The translations under genes and the position numbers were made by a program. From Liolophura sinensis (taxonomy: Eukaryota; Mollusca; Polyplacophora; Chitonida; Chitonidae): a DNA stretch of 64,000 nucleotides. The notes below the pieces were generated by a model, which saw only the letters and a list, made by a program, of their open reading frames with translations, was not told where the DNA came from and searched no databases. Shown here piece by piece: positions 34,650 through 46,694 of the stretch (position 1 is the stretch's first letter; each line of letters begins with the position of its first letter). The stretch covers positions 13,077,338 to 13,141,337 of the forward strand of contig NC_088302.1 in assembly GCF_032854445.1 (NCBI RefSeq). Direction: 5' to 3'.

Positions 34650-35407
34650 TGGGCTGCGCAACATCCAAAGTATCCACTACTGCTGAGGAAATTGTCATCA
34701 AGAGACGACATATTAAGTTTGTCACAACCTGGTGGAAGAAGAAAGTCAAGAAACAATGTCAAACAAATGTCAAGCAAGAAGAGACCACTGATCTATCTAC
34801 AAGAACCGTGAGTGCCATGAGTAGCGAAGAGTTTCCGTTGTACTATAGGACCGAAGATTCTCTTCTGGAGGTACAAAGCATTTCATCTTCTGAATGCTTA
34901 TCTAGCGTCCGGTTGGACACGCCATGCCTTCCCGGAGATAGGCCTGGGGCATTGAGCCTCAACCTGAAAAGTCCCAATGAGGACGATACCTCTCCTGATG
35001 ACGTCGGAGATGATGTGAGTCTAACTGGTTACATGTCCTCGGTCGACACCCCAGTCCCTCCGATCCGAGCCCGCTCAACCTTGCCAGTTAAGAAGGTGGT
35101 TCTCCACAATGCCTGGAGTGAGGGATCCGTTTCAACAGGATTTTTAAGGCTAATGCAGAAAGGTCTCAGTGTCTCTGAGGTAAAAACACGTGCCCTAATC
35201 CCAGGACATTTAGAGGTACCAGAGAAACGTGATCATCGACAGCGACCAAAGGCAGCCAAGGGTTGCCGCCACGCTCCGGATATCACCGAAGTTTACCAGG
35301 CGGAATTGTCCATCCCCGGTACACCCATGGAGGACCCTAAACGTCAGTTGGAGAAACAACGCCTGGATGCCTGGATGAAAAGGCAACTGGGACACAGTGC
35401 GAACTAA
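34649..35407 (+). CDS. Putative dually acylated membrane-associated protein, 252 aa
   Basis: A single open frame of 252 codons with no intron signal, far longer than chance allows in this base composition. The N-terminus MGCATSK fits the N-myristoylation consensus (Gly2, Ser6, Lys7), with Cys3 available for palmitoylation. A basic tract follows (KRRHIK, residues 18-23; WWKKKVKK, 28-35), the usual recipe for anchoring to the inner face of the plasma membrane. Residues ~60-135 are Ser/Asp-rich and look disordered. The C-terminal third (about 148-248) is more ordered, with a VKKVVLHNAWSEGSVSTGF block and a final basic helix (RQLEKQRLDAWMKRQLG). No known domain is recognised. An adaptor or scaffold role is a guess. 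AATAAA lies 369 bases past the stop. Confidence 0.75.
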   Translation: MGCATSKVSTTAEEIVIKRRHIKFVTTWWKKKVKKQCQTNVKQEETTDLSTRTVSAMSSEEFPLYYRTEDSLLEVQSISSSECLSSVRLDTPCLPGDRPGALSLNLKSPNEDDTSPDDVGDDVSLTGYMSSVDTPVPPIRARSTLPVKKVVLHNAWSEGSVSTGFLRLMQKGLSVSEVKTRALIPGHLEVPEKRDHRQRPKAAKGCRHAPDITEVYQAELSIPGTPMEDPKRQLEKQRLDAWMKRQLGHSAN

Positions 35408-35775
35408 ATCTCAGCACCAAATGACAAGAATTCCGTTAAGGGGAAGAAAGATCGCATTATATGACTGTAAGTCATGCTCCATGATGCAAATTAGTTTTAA
35501 AGGATGCATTTTTGGCACTTTAGCAATAATTCTGTACTTCCAAGTAAATTAAAATATTTCTGAAGACAAGGATGATGGGTTATAATGCAGATCTTTCCAG
35601 TTGCTTCACCTGTTTCTCTGCAGAAAATAATGGATAGACCATGTAGAAAGCCTTGGGCTCTTCCGGACAGTAGCAGTTATGAGTGAACCGAAAGAGACAT
35701 TCCTTTTCATGATTATTTTGTATGCCATTGTAATTGGACATTATATTGTATGAAATTAAATATGATGTTTGTTAC

Positions 35776-35781
35776 AATAAA
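35776..35781 (+). terminator. Polyadenylation signal of the 252-aa gene
   Basis: AATAAA in TTACAATAAAGTG. The intervening 3' UTR of ~370 bases holds no repeat. Confidence 0.6.
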
Positions 35782-36120
35782 GTGATCCCAAAGTAAACAA
35801 AGTTGAAGAATTGTGATAGTTGTAATATTTTTTCCACAGGGGAAGGAGGGGGGATGTACAGCTGTTTGTATTCCTTATGTGTATAGTGTGTGCATGAGGG
35901 CTCTTTTATGTAGCTATGGGTGAATCCGACATTACATGGACACAAGTGTGTTGACTGGGTGATTGATTGATTGCTGGTAGTGAGAAGGGATAAGTTGTTT
36001 CACTATATCCACTAATCACAAATATACATGGATGACAGATGACACCAATTAAGTCGAATAACCACCGAGATCGACCGAGATGACTACAAGGTGCATGTCA
36101 TTACTACCTATACCTGCTGC

Positions 36121-36290
36121 ATTGTTGGCTGACACCATACTCAAGAATTTTTTACTTATACGGCGGTCAGTTTTATGGATGGATACCGAAGTGCCCGGCA
36201 TAAGCCTCTGACCTTTGGCAAGTTACTGACAAACTTTCCCACATGTGACGTAGAGATATGTACGCCATATTGGTGAAAGAAAAATGATCT
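36121..36290 (-). mobile_element. SINE-like element, second family
   Basis: Starts with a tail like that of the tRNA-SINE (ACACCATACTCAAGAATTTT, then TTATACGGCGGTCAG) but has a different body: CTTTGGCAAGTTACTGACAA and CTTTCCCACATGTGACGTAG. The latter is shared with 7820-7870. It suggests two SINE families with a common 3' module. Confidence 0.6.
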
Positions 36291-39221
36291 TCAACAAACA
36301 TCAGACAGTGCAAATGGCCACAGGGGCGACGTCGACCGCTTTTGTTATCGCCAAGGAAGGACATGCAGCGAAAGTGGGACGCTATTGATTTTCATATACA
36401 TAAAGAAGCTTTAGTACAGAGTGCGGGGAGAAAGATGTTTACCGGAAATAAATTACTGAAATACGAAGGAAATAGGAAGGCTACGTTCTCAAGTATATAT
36501 CTCAGTTAAGTAGTCCAGCCTTGCTACCGAGAGTCTACATCAGTATCCAATATACAAAAGTGAATTGTACTATCTCAAAAACAATATTCAACCTCCCAAG
36601 TTGTATCATGCATGTTTATCTCGGACTGTGTGTAATTTCGTCTACACTGCAAATCTATTTGTGGTAAACATCTCCATTGTCACATCGTGTTTAATGGAAA
36701 ATCAGTCCAAAAAGAAAAGGAATCTCCATACCGCACCAATGACCTTAACTGACCAACGTCGCGCTCAGTTCCGTCAAGTAACTCACACCGTTACAAGAGT
36801 TATATCGCTTTGAAGTGTTCCACTAATCTCGCACATTGGCCGTCCAGCACGCAGCAACGCCTACCAATAACATATGGCAAGATTGGAATTTACAGAAAAA
36901 AAAACAATTCACGCACAAACTTGATTATAAAGGTCAAAATTACATGAGTAGTCATGTTTTTGCGAAGTTATTCACTCAACAAAAACTGTGCATGGGCATG
37001 TAGCCTTCAAAATTTAAAATCTGTATGCCACTGTTACGTGGTTCACACCTGCCAGTGTATTCTTAACACACGCTAAAAAAACTGTAATGCTTAAATTTTT
37101 GTTAACGTTACAACGCACTAGTGTAGTCAATGCCGTTCGTTCTCAGCATTTTTTTTCTCCAAAGTATACATTAGCTACATTGGCTGGGTAAGCTACATTA
37201 GCTATTGTGCTGGGTAAGAGTTAGTACATAAGCGAATTTAAGTTTTTGTTTTAAGGTAAAAAGACTAGACGTTTTACTGATTAAGGTGCCTTCCGGAGCG
37301 TGGATGATAAATGATAGTCATCGCGGCCTACTTAATGCTTAATGATTACACAGCCTAATTAAAAACTGACTAGGCAGAACCCTGAACTTATTTAATGTGT
37401 TGGTCGTTCATGATTCGCCAAAATTGTACTTATTTTGATTAAAATCCTTTTCGGACACTTTAATTACACGCTCGCCTCATTATTATAATCCACCTCGAAC
37501 GGCGTATTTCGATAGTATTCCTCAAAACTGTATGTCCTATGTGAAACCCCTTGTAGTTATTTATCCGTATAGTTCTGGATGAGTAAGGACGGTGCACTCT
37601 AGACAGACCTCCAGTGTAATCCGTAAGGCCTCTGCCATAATTAACCGATCCGTGTTAAAGGAGAAGAATGCATACTTTTTCTCCTTTAAAAACGGTGAAT
37701 GGCCTAGGCAGTTATTATAGCCGCTGTCTCATTACACGTCTCAGCAGGTCACTAACAACGTCTTTATAGGGAGACTGGCTCTACTATAAATAAACTACTA
37801 TTTAAGATGGCGACGCAATTTTTTTTGTTTGTTTTTTGTTGTTGTTGTTGTTTTGTTTTTTTGGATCATGTAATTGTTATTTTCCCAAATCCCGCTGGAA
37901 CGGTCTATACACACTTTATTGTCCCAGCGCTATATCGTAGGGTTGTATAAGTCGTCTCAACTCGTCGTTGAGAAGATAGACTTCTATAAACATACTTCGG
38001 CGAGTGTTTACGTCACGTCAGTTCTTCTTTAATTAATCCACTGGTCGGAAGAGAGCAGATGCTCACGCATCGGTTCCAATGCCAATCTACAGCGCTCATA
38101 TGCTAGCCCCAGACCCCTTCTCCTTACCCTACACACATAAAACGTTAAAGATGGCCACCGCAACTTTTCGGACTACGTCATTACTTGATTGTTATTATTT
38201 TTTATCAAACTATCGCCGGTCGCTCGAGGTGGTCTCTGTTGCTTCTTATATGTACACCATTACCTTTACTCTAAACCTACCCTACCCTTTTCCCCTGTGT
38301 TTCTGTATTAATGTTTCTATATTATTTTGAAGTATAGTCCATTGTCATCTGTTCACTCAACCAATCCCCACCCACACCCACAATAAAATCTATGACAAAA
38401 CAAATAAATCTATGATAAAATTTAGGTCACAAAACAGATAACAGTAGGCTGAATAGTTATACATTTAATAATGCTAATAAAAATGTGTACATTTTCGCAC
38501 GTTGCATATTCGCCAATAAGGTCGGTGGAATCACCACGGTGAGAATAGTGTGGAAGTGTTTCTGAAAATTGCACTGAGAGTAGCATAGAAGTGTGTCCAG
38601 TAATTGTAATTATTGAAACCTTCGATATGTACGCTCGTATGTCGCATATTGCACTGTAAGGTTTTATGGAGTGTGCCTGAACAGACAAAACTAGTCGATA
38701 CAACTTGGATCGCATATGCGCGTCCACAGCTAGAAAAAAATAACCTATAGTTTAGCCTCATGCCAGACCTGTCCAGTAATCTGATACTTCGACTGTCGCC
38801 TATATACAATGTCCCCAGTGCTCCCGTTTAGGGCATAAAAAGCCTCAGAAATCCATTCAACTGTGGGATGGTGCTAGAGGAGAACTACGTCATCGTGGGT
38901 ACCCTTATTGATATTAATATATACGCTGAATTTCACTGACAAGCATGACCCGCATGGTTAACAGCAATGAGGGCTTGGAGGGGGGGGGGGGGGGGTGTCA
39001 AGTGTAGCGTTTGTGGCTACACACATCGGTTTCGATGTCAAAACATGTTCCTCTAAACTGGTCAGTACATGAAACCCTTGCAGTGTATACATTGTACCCA
39101 TCTCGTATGTTACTATTTAATGTGTCTGGAAAAGGAAGAAAACCAAAGAAAATTTTTATAAAGTGATTGTTGGCAAAGGCGGAAATAGAAATATATTCAG
39201 TTTGTGCTGACTACTGTTCAA
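36291..39221. other. Intergenic DNA with homopolymer and T/G-rich tracts
   Basis: A T/G-rich tract (37819-37862) and a run of 16 G (38980-38995) are present, plus the 27-bp TTAA hairpin at 37659-37685. Open frames 36565-36813, 38079-38330 and 38422-38809 have no recognisable product. Confidence 0.6.
37659..37685. mobile_element. Minimal TTAA-flanked hairpin
   Basis: TTAA, then AGGAGAAGAATGCATACTTT plus TTCTCCT, then TTAA. The ends share AGGAGAA with the 523-bp element at 62283-62805, so this could be its extreme deletion derivative. The sequence is short and coincidence is possible. Confidence 0.4.
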
Positions 39222-39562
39222 CCAGTGAAAGACCAACTCCTGATAGAGAACGAGAATGTATATAGAGTCGGTATACTGGCCTGTATACCCCAGTGAAAGA
39301 CCAACTCCTGATTGAGAACGAGAATGTATATAGAGTCGGTATACTGGCCTGTATACCCCAGTGAAAGACCAACTCCTGATAGAGAACGAGAATGTATATA
39401 GAGTCGGTATACTGGCCTGTATACCCCAGTGAAAGACCAACACCTGATAGAGAACGAGAATGTATACAGAGTCGGTATACTGGCCTGTATACCCCAGTGA
39501 AAGACCAACTCCTGATAGAGAACGAGAATGTATATAAAATCGGTATACTGGCCTGTAGACCC
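39222..39562. repeat. 68-bp minisatellite, five units
   Basis: Units start at 39222, 39290, 39358, 39426 and 39494 (CCAGTGAAAGACCAACTCCT). Units differ at one to four bases. Each contains GGTATAC-TGGCCT-GTATACC, a 7-bp inverted pair. Two long overlapping minus-strand frames arise because the unit has no stop in any minus frame. Confidence 0.95.
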
Positions 39563-41815
39563 CATACAGAACAGTGATCAAAATCGATAAGACTTAAAGG
39601 CTCAAATTATGTCTTTTTTTATTTGTTAGTACAGTTAGCCATCGACTTATATCATGCAACATTCACAGTAACGTACACTCAATCAGTATTGTTAAAAATC
39701 AATAAATGAAATTTATTTTTTATATATGTATCATACACACACAAATGTCATAAATGTGGAGATATCAGGTACCACCCCGAGCAAACAGATAACCCTATTT
39801 CGCACCTTGAATTTGTCATATTTTTATATTAAATGCTAAAAACTACTTTTCGAAATACTGAATTGAGTATGATAATCTTTAAAAACAACAACGTCATTTT
39901 TGGGGTGACTTGCATTTTGATGATCTAAAAAGCGAAGCAGTGTTTGGAAGATTACTAGGCGATGTATTTGGCGTCTTTGACGCATTCCAAAGACACACTC
40001 TTGGTGGAGTACAGTAGATTAAAAGTGATACTTTAGACCCCAAAACACAACACTTTAGACCAGTGACAGTTAATACGCCTTGTTTATTCTCTTGGATATT
40101 TTCACATACTTCACATGGTATTTATGTGTGTTTCAGTAATACTGTCCCCGAGATGGCAAAGTAAAGAATATAACGTGCTGATTTTGTTGATGAAAGGCAA
40201 CAGGTGGCAGATATTTTCAGAATGGATGATAGCTCTGGGATTGGTTGGTCATGTTCCCAGGTTACCTTTCACATTAAGCCCTCTGAATCGTTACATTCAC
40301 CAAACTGGAATCTCGGTCATCTTGTCTGCACTGTCCTGAAAGTTTAGAAAAACTGACCATTCCTTATCTCCTCATTATATGGAATATAAAGAATGTAACC
40401 AATATATTCATTCGGACAGCACCAACGAACTTTGCAAACCGCTGTTTTCCAATGACGGACCAGGGTTTAGGGTGGACTCTGGAGCTCTTCCGAAAATTAG
40501 GATCATCTTGTTGCAGAATAGTTGCGTATTGTTCCTGATGTTGAACATCAAATAAAAAATTAATGTTACACCCAAACAAGCGGTTAATCGCTTCTTTTAA
40601 TGGTGTAGCCTGCTTGATTTTGATTCAAATGCTCCACGAGATCTTTTTCTGGACGATGATGCAGCTGTCGATGTGACAGGTACATATGTGTTAATTTGAC
40701 GTTATGGTCATTATTATTTACGAACAACTAGGTGACATGAAGTAAAAATAACTGAAAGATTACAGCTGGGAATATTATAATGGCCCCATATTACAGGAAA
40801 CATGTTTTTGTGGCGTACAGCTTTGACATGTCGGGGATAACACATGCGAAAGGCCCGAGTTCCAGGTTAGTAAATGGAAGGGTCCACATCTGCATATCTA
40901 AAAGCTAAGCTAAAAAAAAAAAAAACACCCAATCTCAAATACATATATGTAGATCCTGATTGAAAGACAACACGTTGAAATATTCGGCGGAAGCTACTGA
41001 GAAGAATCTGTATATAAATATAATTACACAGCTCGATTACACAGCTTAGTTTCGAATTATTTTCGGCGGGAAAGCTTTCACATTGTTACTGCCATGCTGT
41101 AATGGTCTAAATAACTCACAGCATCAAGAACAAAAAAGTTACACGATGTATTCTCGTCGACTGTGAATGATGTTGTGACTCAGTCAAACTTTCCCACTTT
41201 TGCTTGCACAAATACTTCGGTGTTTGGTTATGGAATGTCTCATGCAGAGCAGATTACATTAAATATACATCGGTTCTTAGAAAAATTATTTGTTATTTAA
41301 TTATACATATTCCACACTTATACAAATTTGGAACAAACAGGTCAAACACACAATGTCAAGATCTAAAAATAAGGTCATCATGCATTAAACTGTTGATTCC
41401 TAGAGTTACACAAGGAGATTTTAGACCACTGGTCACTTTGACAGACATAACAGATTGCACTCCGTAGGATACCAAAGGGTGTTTGACAAACTCGTCAAAC
41501 CATACACTGTTTAACTATGCTTAGTGCAAGTAGATTATACGATTCACAACCAACCATCTCTTTAATGTAGATACACACAGATTATATTCGGGTGAACATA
41601 ATGGATATTTACGATACCCTTTGGCTATGACCATGTTTTATCATCTCCAGAGTCCGCTAGTCCAGGTAGGATTGGTAAACTTGCGAACTTTTCTTGCCAA
41701 TATTTGAACTTCACATGATAAACGGAATATACTAAGAAATGTCATTCTAACATTAAAGCAAACTACGTGCACATTATGAAATCAACAAAAGTAGAAATTA
41801 TCTAACAAATTTTAG
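39563..41815. other. Intergenic DNA, nothing recognised
   Basis: The open frames 40115-40339 and 41204-41467 lack recognisable domains. No clear repeat. Confidence 0.5.
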
Positions 41816-41975
41816 TGGCCGTAAGTGGGGAGGTCTTGCAGCAACCTGCGGATTTTCGTGGGTTTCCTCCGGGCTGTGCCCGGATTCCTCCGACCATAAT
41901 GCTGGTGGCCGTCGTATAATTGAAATATTCTTGAGTACGGCGTAAAACACCAATCAAATAAATAAATAAATAAAC
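41816..41975 (+). mobile_element. tRNA-derived SINE, 5'-truncated
   Basis: Body and tail only: GGCCGTAAGTGGGGAGGTCT, GGATTTTCGTGGGTTTCCTC and GGCGTAAAACACCAATCAAA followed by (TAAA)n. A fresh-looking tail suggests a relatively young copy. Confidence 0.9.
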
Positions 41976-43427
41976 ACCTCACAAATTTTAGTAAAAGTCA
42001 ATATAATTTCTACATCATGTATAACAATTGAACAACGATTAACCTGGCTTGGAACCTTGTCCCACCATTCAGTCAGTTTTCTAACCGACTGCCATATGTC
42101 AGGTTTTGGCAGTCCCCTGTCGACGGCAGTCTTGTTGCGGACCGCAGCAAATCCCAATCGCACATCGTTCCATCTGTCCATATTGCTGGAACTACATATA
42201 TGATCCTTTCTCGGGTGGATCGGTGTGGATGGATGGTCAACTTAACTTTCATTGTCAGATGTGTGACTTAGGAACATTTGGTCAAACATACGAGGAAAGT
42301 CGGACTCCTCACATACTGGATAACGTGTGAAATGTAAATAACAGGTCATCGTTTGTTTTAGACCTTTGAGAAATGTAGACATAGAAACTTCAGGCCGACT
42401 ATATAACATGGATTACAGGCATGAAATTAGTTCCGTGAATGTCCATCAGTCCTCAGCATACTAGTGTATCATTATGCATTCTACCAATGAATAATTTACT
42501 TAACTGATTTTTGTTTAACGCCATACTGTTTAAATCGTTTCTATTTTACATATACTATGACGTACAAACATTCATTTACAGCCGGCAATTGCATGCTTAC
42601 TGAGCTCCGCCCAGCCCCGTGAACTCGGGTCCGTATTTATTAAACGTCTTAATACCTAAGCCAAAAATATCCAATTATTTCATTGTTCTAGGAACTTTAA
42701 AATGTGTACAATGAACAATGTACCAACCAGAATTTGAGCCCCTTGCTGTGCTGAACGTGGCTTTTAAGCATCTGTAATTTATGACTGAAATCTGATAAAT
42801 AATCTTGATAAATACGAGCCCAAATTGTAGTGCGATCCAAAAGACGGAAATTCAAATACAGGCGCCGACAAACTCGATTGTGTTAAATTTCAGGCGGCCT
42901 GTCTATGGGTTTTACGTCCATGTACAATTAGAGCTCATTACTTTCCGCTATCTAATAAAGGATGCGACCCACATTGTAATTAATTTTTACAAACAATCTT
43001 ACTAGTTTATATAACACATCGGACACTGACGTGGTTGGTTTTACTTTGAGGTTACAACTTTTGCGTAAACTGGCGAGAACTTTGACTATCGTTTGCCGAT
43101 GTTTTGCTTCACACTGTAACCTTTTTAGCATATAACACGATCATTTCAAAAGATCGGTGTCTTCGCGGTCTCATGAAAGAGATTATCAATACGGTACGTT
43201 AAAATGAACTATGTCAAGCAACAATCATCTTTGTGGCGTCTTTGATACCCAACAGACCACGACAGAGTATCGTGTTTCATGGCCATTTTATTGGCTTGAA
43301 AAAACTTGAGTAAATCGAAATATACTTTCTCGTACGATTGTAATGGTCTTTAGTGCGATATATTTTTATTCCTGCCTTCTTTGCCTTTAACGATATATTG
43401 AGACAAAGCTGATCTCATTTAGACACC
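41976..43427. other. Intergenic DNA, nothing recognised
   Basis: No gene, RNA or repeat could be identified. Overlapping short frames at 41954-42181 and 42106-42330 on opposite strands are featureless. Confidence 0.5.
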
Positions 43428-43508
43428 TCACCATAATGCTTGCCGCCATCGTATAAGTGAAATATTCTTGAATAGGGCGTAAAACACCGATCAAAAAATA
43501 AAAAAATC
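43428..43508 (+). mobile_element. SINE 3' fragment
   Basis: ACCATAATGCTTGCCGCCAT, CGTATAAGTGAAATATTCTT, GGGCGTAAAACACCGATC and an A-rich tail, which abuts a family 1 MITE. Confidence 0.85.
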
Positions 43509-43727
43509 TTTTAGGCAATAATCTGTTAATTTTAACAGAAAGTTTGTTGTACGAGTAATGCTAGAATGTATTCTGTTATCATAACACAATATTCTGTCAT
43601 ATTCAACACAGTAGCCTGGAAGTAAAATAGAATCTTTATGTTGAATGAATAGAATATGTGTTATACTTAACAGCCCAATGCAATAGCAGAATACATTCTA
43701 GCGTCACTGGACAATTTTTTGGAGTGT
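43509..43727. mobile_element. Palindromic MITE, family 1, right end partly deleted
   Basis: The left end TCTGTTAATTTTAACAGAAA then GTTTGTTGTACGAGTAATGC is full. The right end has AGAATACATTCTAGCGTCAC and ends TTTTTTGGAGTGT but lacks about 30 bases containing the AACAGACTTTCTGTTAA segment. Confidence 0.7.
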
Positions 43728-43939
43728 ACAGAAATAGATAAAGGTTATAAGTGGTAATCTGCTGAGTGTGTACAATCGTATCTGCCCAATTTGACCCAAA
43801 TTAACAGACAGCAAAAAAGTTGATTAGGTTGGAGTAGGGCCCGTACAGCTTATTCGGTCATTTACGCGGAGTAGCGCGCGGCCGTGCTCCATCACTCCTT
43901 GGCTTAATTGATACGGTTGAGTACCTAAGCATGAGAGTG

Positions 43940-43942
<3 letters not shown>

Positions 43943-44026
<84 letters not shown>
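43943..44026. repeat. (TA)n microsatellite with one TGTG interruption
   Basis: About 40 TA units broken once by GTGT near 43983. Confidence 0.95.
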
Positions 44027-44029
<3 letters not shown>

Positions 44030-46694
44030 GTGCGGTGTCAGCTGGCGACGCTACGTATTCTAGCATAATTCGGTACCGTGTCAGCCGTGTCATTCTAGCA
44101 GAATTCAGTACCGTGCCCTGAGACCGATTCGTGCGTCACACAACGGACATTGTTATTTCAAAAACTGTGTTCATACAAGGGACTTTTGCAGGTTATTGTA
44201 TTCTTGTTAACTGACGAGCTTCATGTAATGATTATTGGATCAATCAAAGTTCACCTGGAATCAAAATTGGCGCTTTTTCCTTTTACTTTTTTCTGTAAAA
44301 TGTGTCTGCTTCAAATTTTCTGATTCCTAAAGAATGACCCCTTTATCATTAATAGGAGGCGAGAGAGCACGGTTGACAGGAGCGCGACAGCCAGGTGAAG
44401 CAATGTGAATTAGTAGCGAAACGAAGAATCAAAGCGAAATAGTTTTGCAGAGAAGTAGCGAGCTAGCGGGAGATAGCGAGGCAACCATGTCAGGTGAATT
44501 TCGTTACCTAGCTCACTGACTCGCTTCCCTGTCTTACTTATTTACAATCTTGAAGTTGTGCCGATTAATTGAGGGCTAATTATATTCCACAAATTACCGC
44601 GCCCATGTCATTTTCTCGGTAAGAAAATTAAGCTAATTAATTAAGTAGCTCAAGTGCGCATGGGCTCTACGTACATCTCATGTGGATATAGCGAATAGGA
44701 AAGGCTGAAGCGTCGAGGTCAACATGTGTCATCTTCCCTGGAACTTTGCCAGTTTCACAGATGTCAGTCATTACAGACGTGAGCGATAAACCCAAGGGTG
44801 TGTATAACGTAATACGGTCCCTCGATCTACTCTGTGCTCCACAACATAGTTCACTGGAGAGCTCTTCCTTTGTTCACTAACTTATATGCTATGTTCAGGA
44901 TCGAAGTATATATCTCAGGTTTTAATTCAGTTACACTGTATGTGTGTGTTTGCCACTGTCTGTTGAATTCGGGCCATGGGAAAACTGTTGCTTAAATCCA
45001 TTTTACGTTCCAAGAAGAAAGCTGTGTAAGTATCAAGAAATAAAAGCCAAATGTTTCATGTATCCTTTAATGACTACACGACTGCAACCAGAACAGTCAA
45101 GGTGCACTTTGGGAATATGTGCCGTATGGAAAGGAAATGGCTGAGTTATAGACTCACTTAGTCGTCTCAAAGTTATATATCATCCAATGAATTTAATTAA
45201 TTTGAAAATAAAGAACAAACTGGCTCCAAATTATACTTTTGTAAGAAGTTAAATGGGTCGATAACGAATAGGATTTTGTCCCATCTATCTTGATCTCATG
45301 ACACTGGGCAAGCGTAAACGATCTGATAGTCTTGTGCATTCATGCAAGCACACTACGGAAATATATAATTATATGCCAAGGATTTACATCAATTATGGTT
45401 AAATGTCAACAGTTACCCGCAGAACGAGTATGTCGTGCTCGATGGCTTCCATGTCAGATCACAGACACGCTCCTACGAGGGCTGTCAACCGATTGCAGCT
45501 ACCAAGGCCCCGAATACCACGTGATCATGGGGCGCTTTGTAACATGGGGAGGTAAAAATTCTCATATCCCCACAGTGAACAGCGTTACTACAGATCTAAA
45601 GGCCGATATGTGTCTATACAGGAGGTTTACTAAACGTGACACTGGAATTAAGACATCTGCTTTAGACATTTGTTGTCAACAAGTTGATTACTTGATCAAT
45701 ACACAAAAAGTCCTTGAAATTTACTCTTGTGCGGGTAACCACAGCAAGGGCTCCTGAGTCTGCAAGACTTGATCCCAAGATTCAGGTCGTTTCGTTTTGG
45801 GCAACAAAAAATCCAACAAAAAATATGGCATCAAATTTAGAGGTGTAGACCGTAATTAGCTGAATACTCTATCGTGCCTCAGGGGAATTTCGGATATTTA
45901 CTATATCAGTGAAAAAACATTTTTTTTTTGGACAAAAAAACAACTCATATTTCAGTAATAATGTCAATACATGCTTTACTCATCATGCACAATAAGAAAG
46001 TGTTCTGAAACAGTGTAACAAAAAATGATTAGAAACTTTGCCATTTCCTCCACGTACTATAACACAATAACACAGAAATGTTATTTCATGAATTGTCATG
46101 AACAACGGTACAAATCAAGACAATTAAAAAAAACAGATCAGAATATAACACTGATCGACAATTAACAGAATCTGTCTGTTATTCACGGTAGTTTAGACAA
46201 TATTTTGCAAATTCCACTGTGGAAGCACTTATTCTGAAGACCATACCGTCCTTATGTTGCTCGTGATTCTTTCTTGGGCATGGTAAATATATGTTAGTGC
46301 GGTTTTGTTCCAAAGACGCTGAAATACACGACTTGAGCATTAATCAACATTAGTTGTTCGATTATTGGTTCTTAATGGAGGTTGTTACTATTACTAAGAA
46401 AGTATTCACCTTCTAATACCAACATTGGTACCGTCACATAGACTTTTTGAGGTATTAAGTGAATTCGTGTTAAAAAATCTTTCTGGCAAATGCTTGGTAT
46501 CACCAACTCATCCATAAGGCTCATAATTACTTCAAGGTTCCCTACATGTAAAAAATTACATACGTTTGATACGTTTGACAAGACATTCCCAGTTCTCATT
46601 ATTAAAACTTCATTGTCAACAAAGTGCTAACCATTTGTAATCCCGTCCAACAATGTTGTCCCTGCTTACATTTTGTGCACATCAGGAAGACCCT
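44027..46694. other. Region downstream (3') of the large minus-strand gene
   Basis: The open frame 45332-45757 (141 codons, plus) is about as long as chance would give once in a window this size, and it shows no recognised domain. An ATG followed by a GTGAAT donor-like sequence at 44487-44500 could be a tiny first coding exon but has no partner. No AATAAA was found close after the large gene's stop. Confidence 0.4.

Noticed and set aside
39156-39581. Two long overlapping minus-strand frames (141 and 115 codons)
   Set aside because: They are products of the stop-free 68-bp array read in successive frames, with repetitive hydrophobic text and no start context.
43824-44093. 89-codon minus-strand frame of Ile-Tyr repeats, and the one at 2189-2401
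   Set aside because: These are translations of (TA)n microsatellites.
44487-44500. ATG followed by a donor-like GTGAAT, possible tiny first coding exon
   Set aside because: No promoter, no partner exon and too short to judge.
45332-45757. 141-codon plus-strand frame
   Set aside because: The length is within chance expectation for a window of this size and composition. No domain, signal peptide or convincing splice context is seen.
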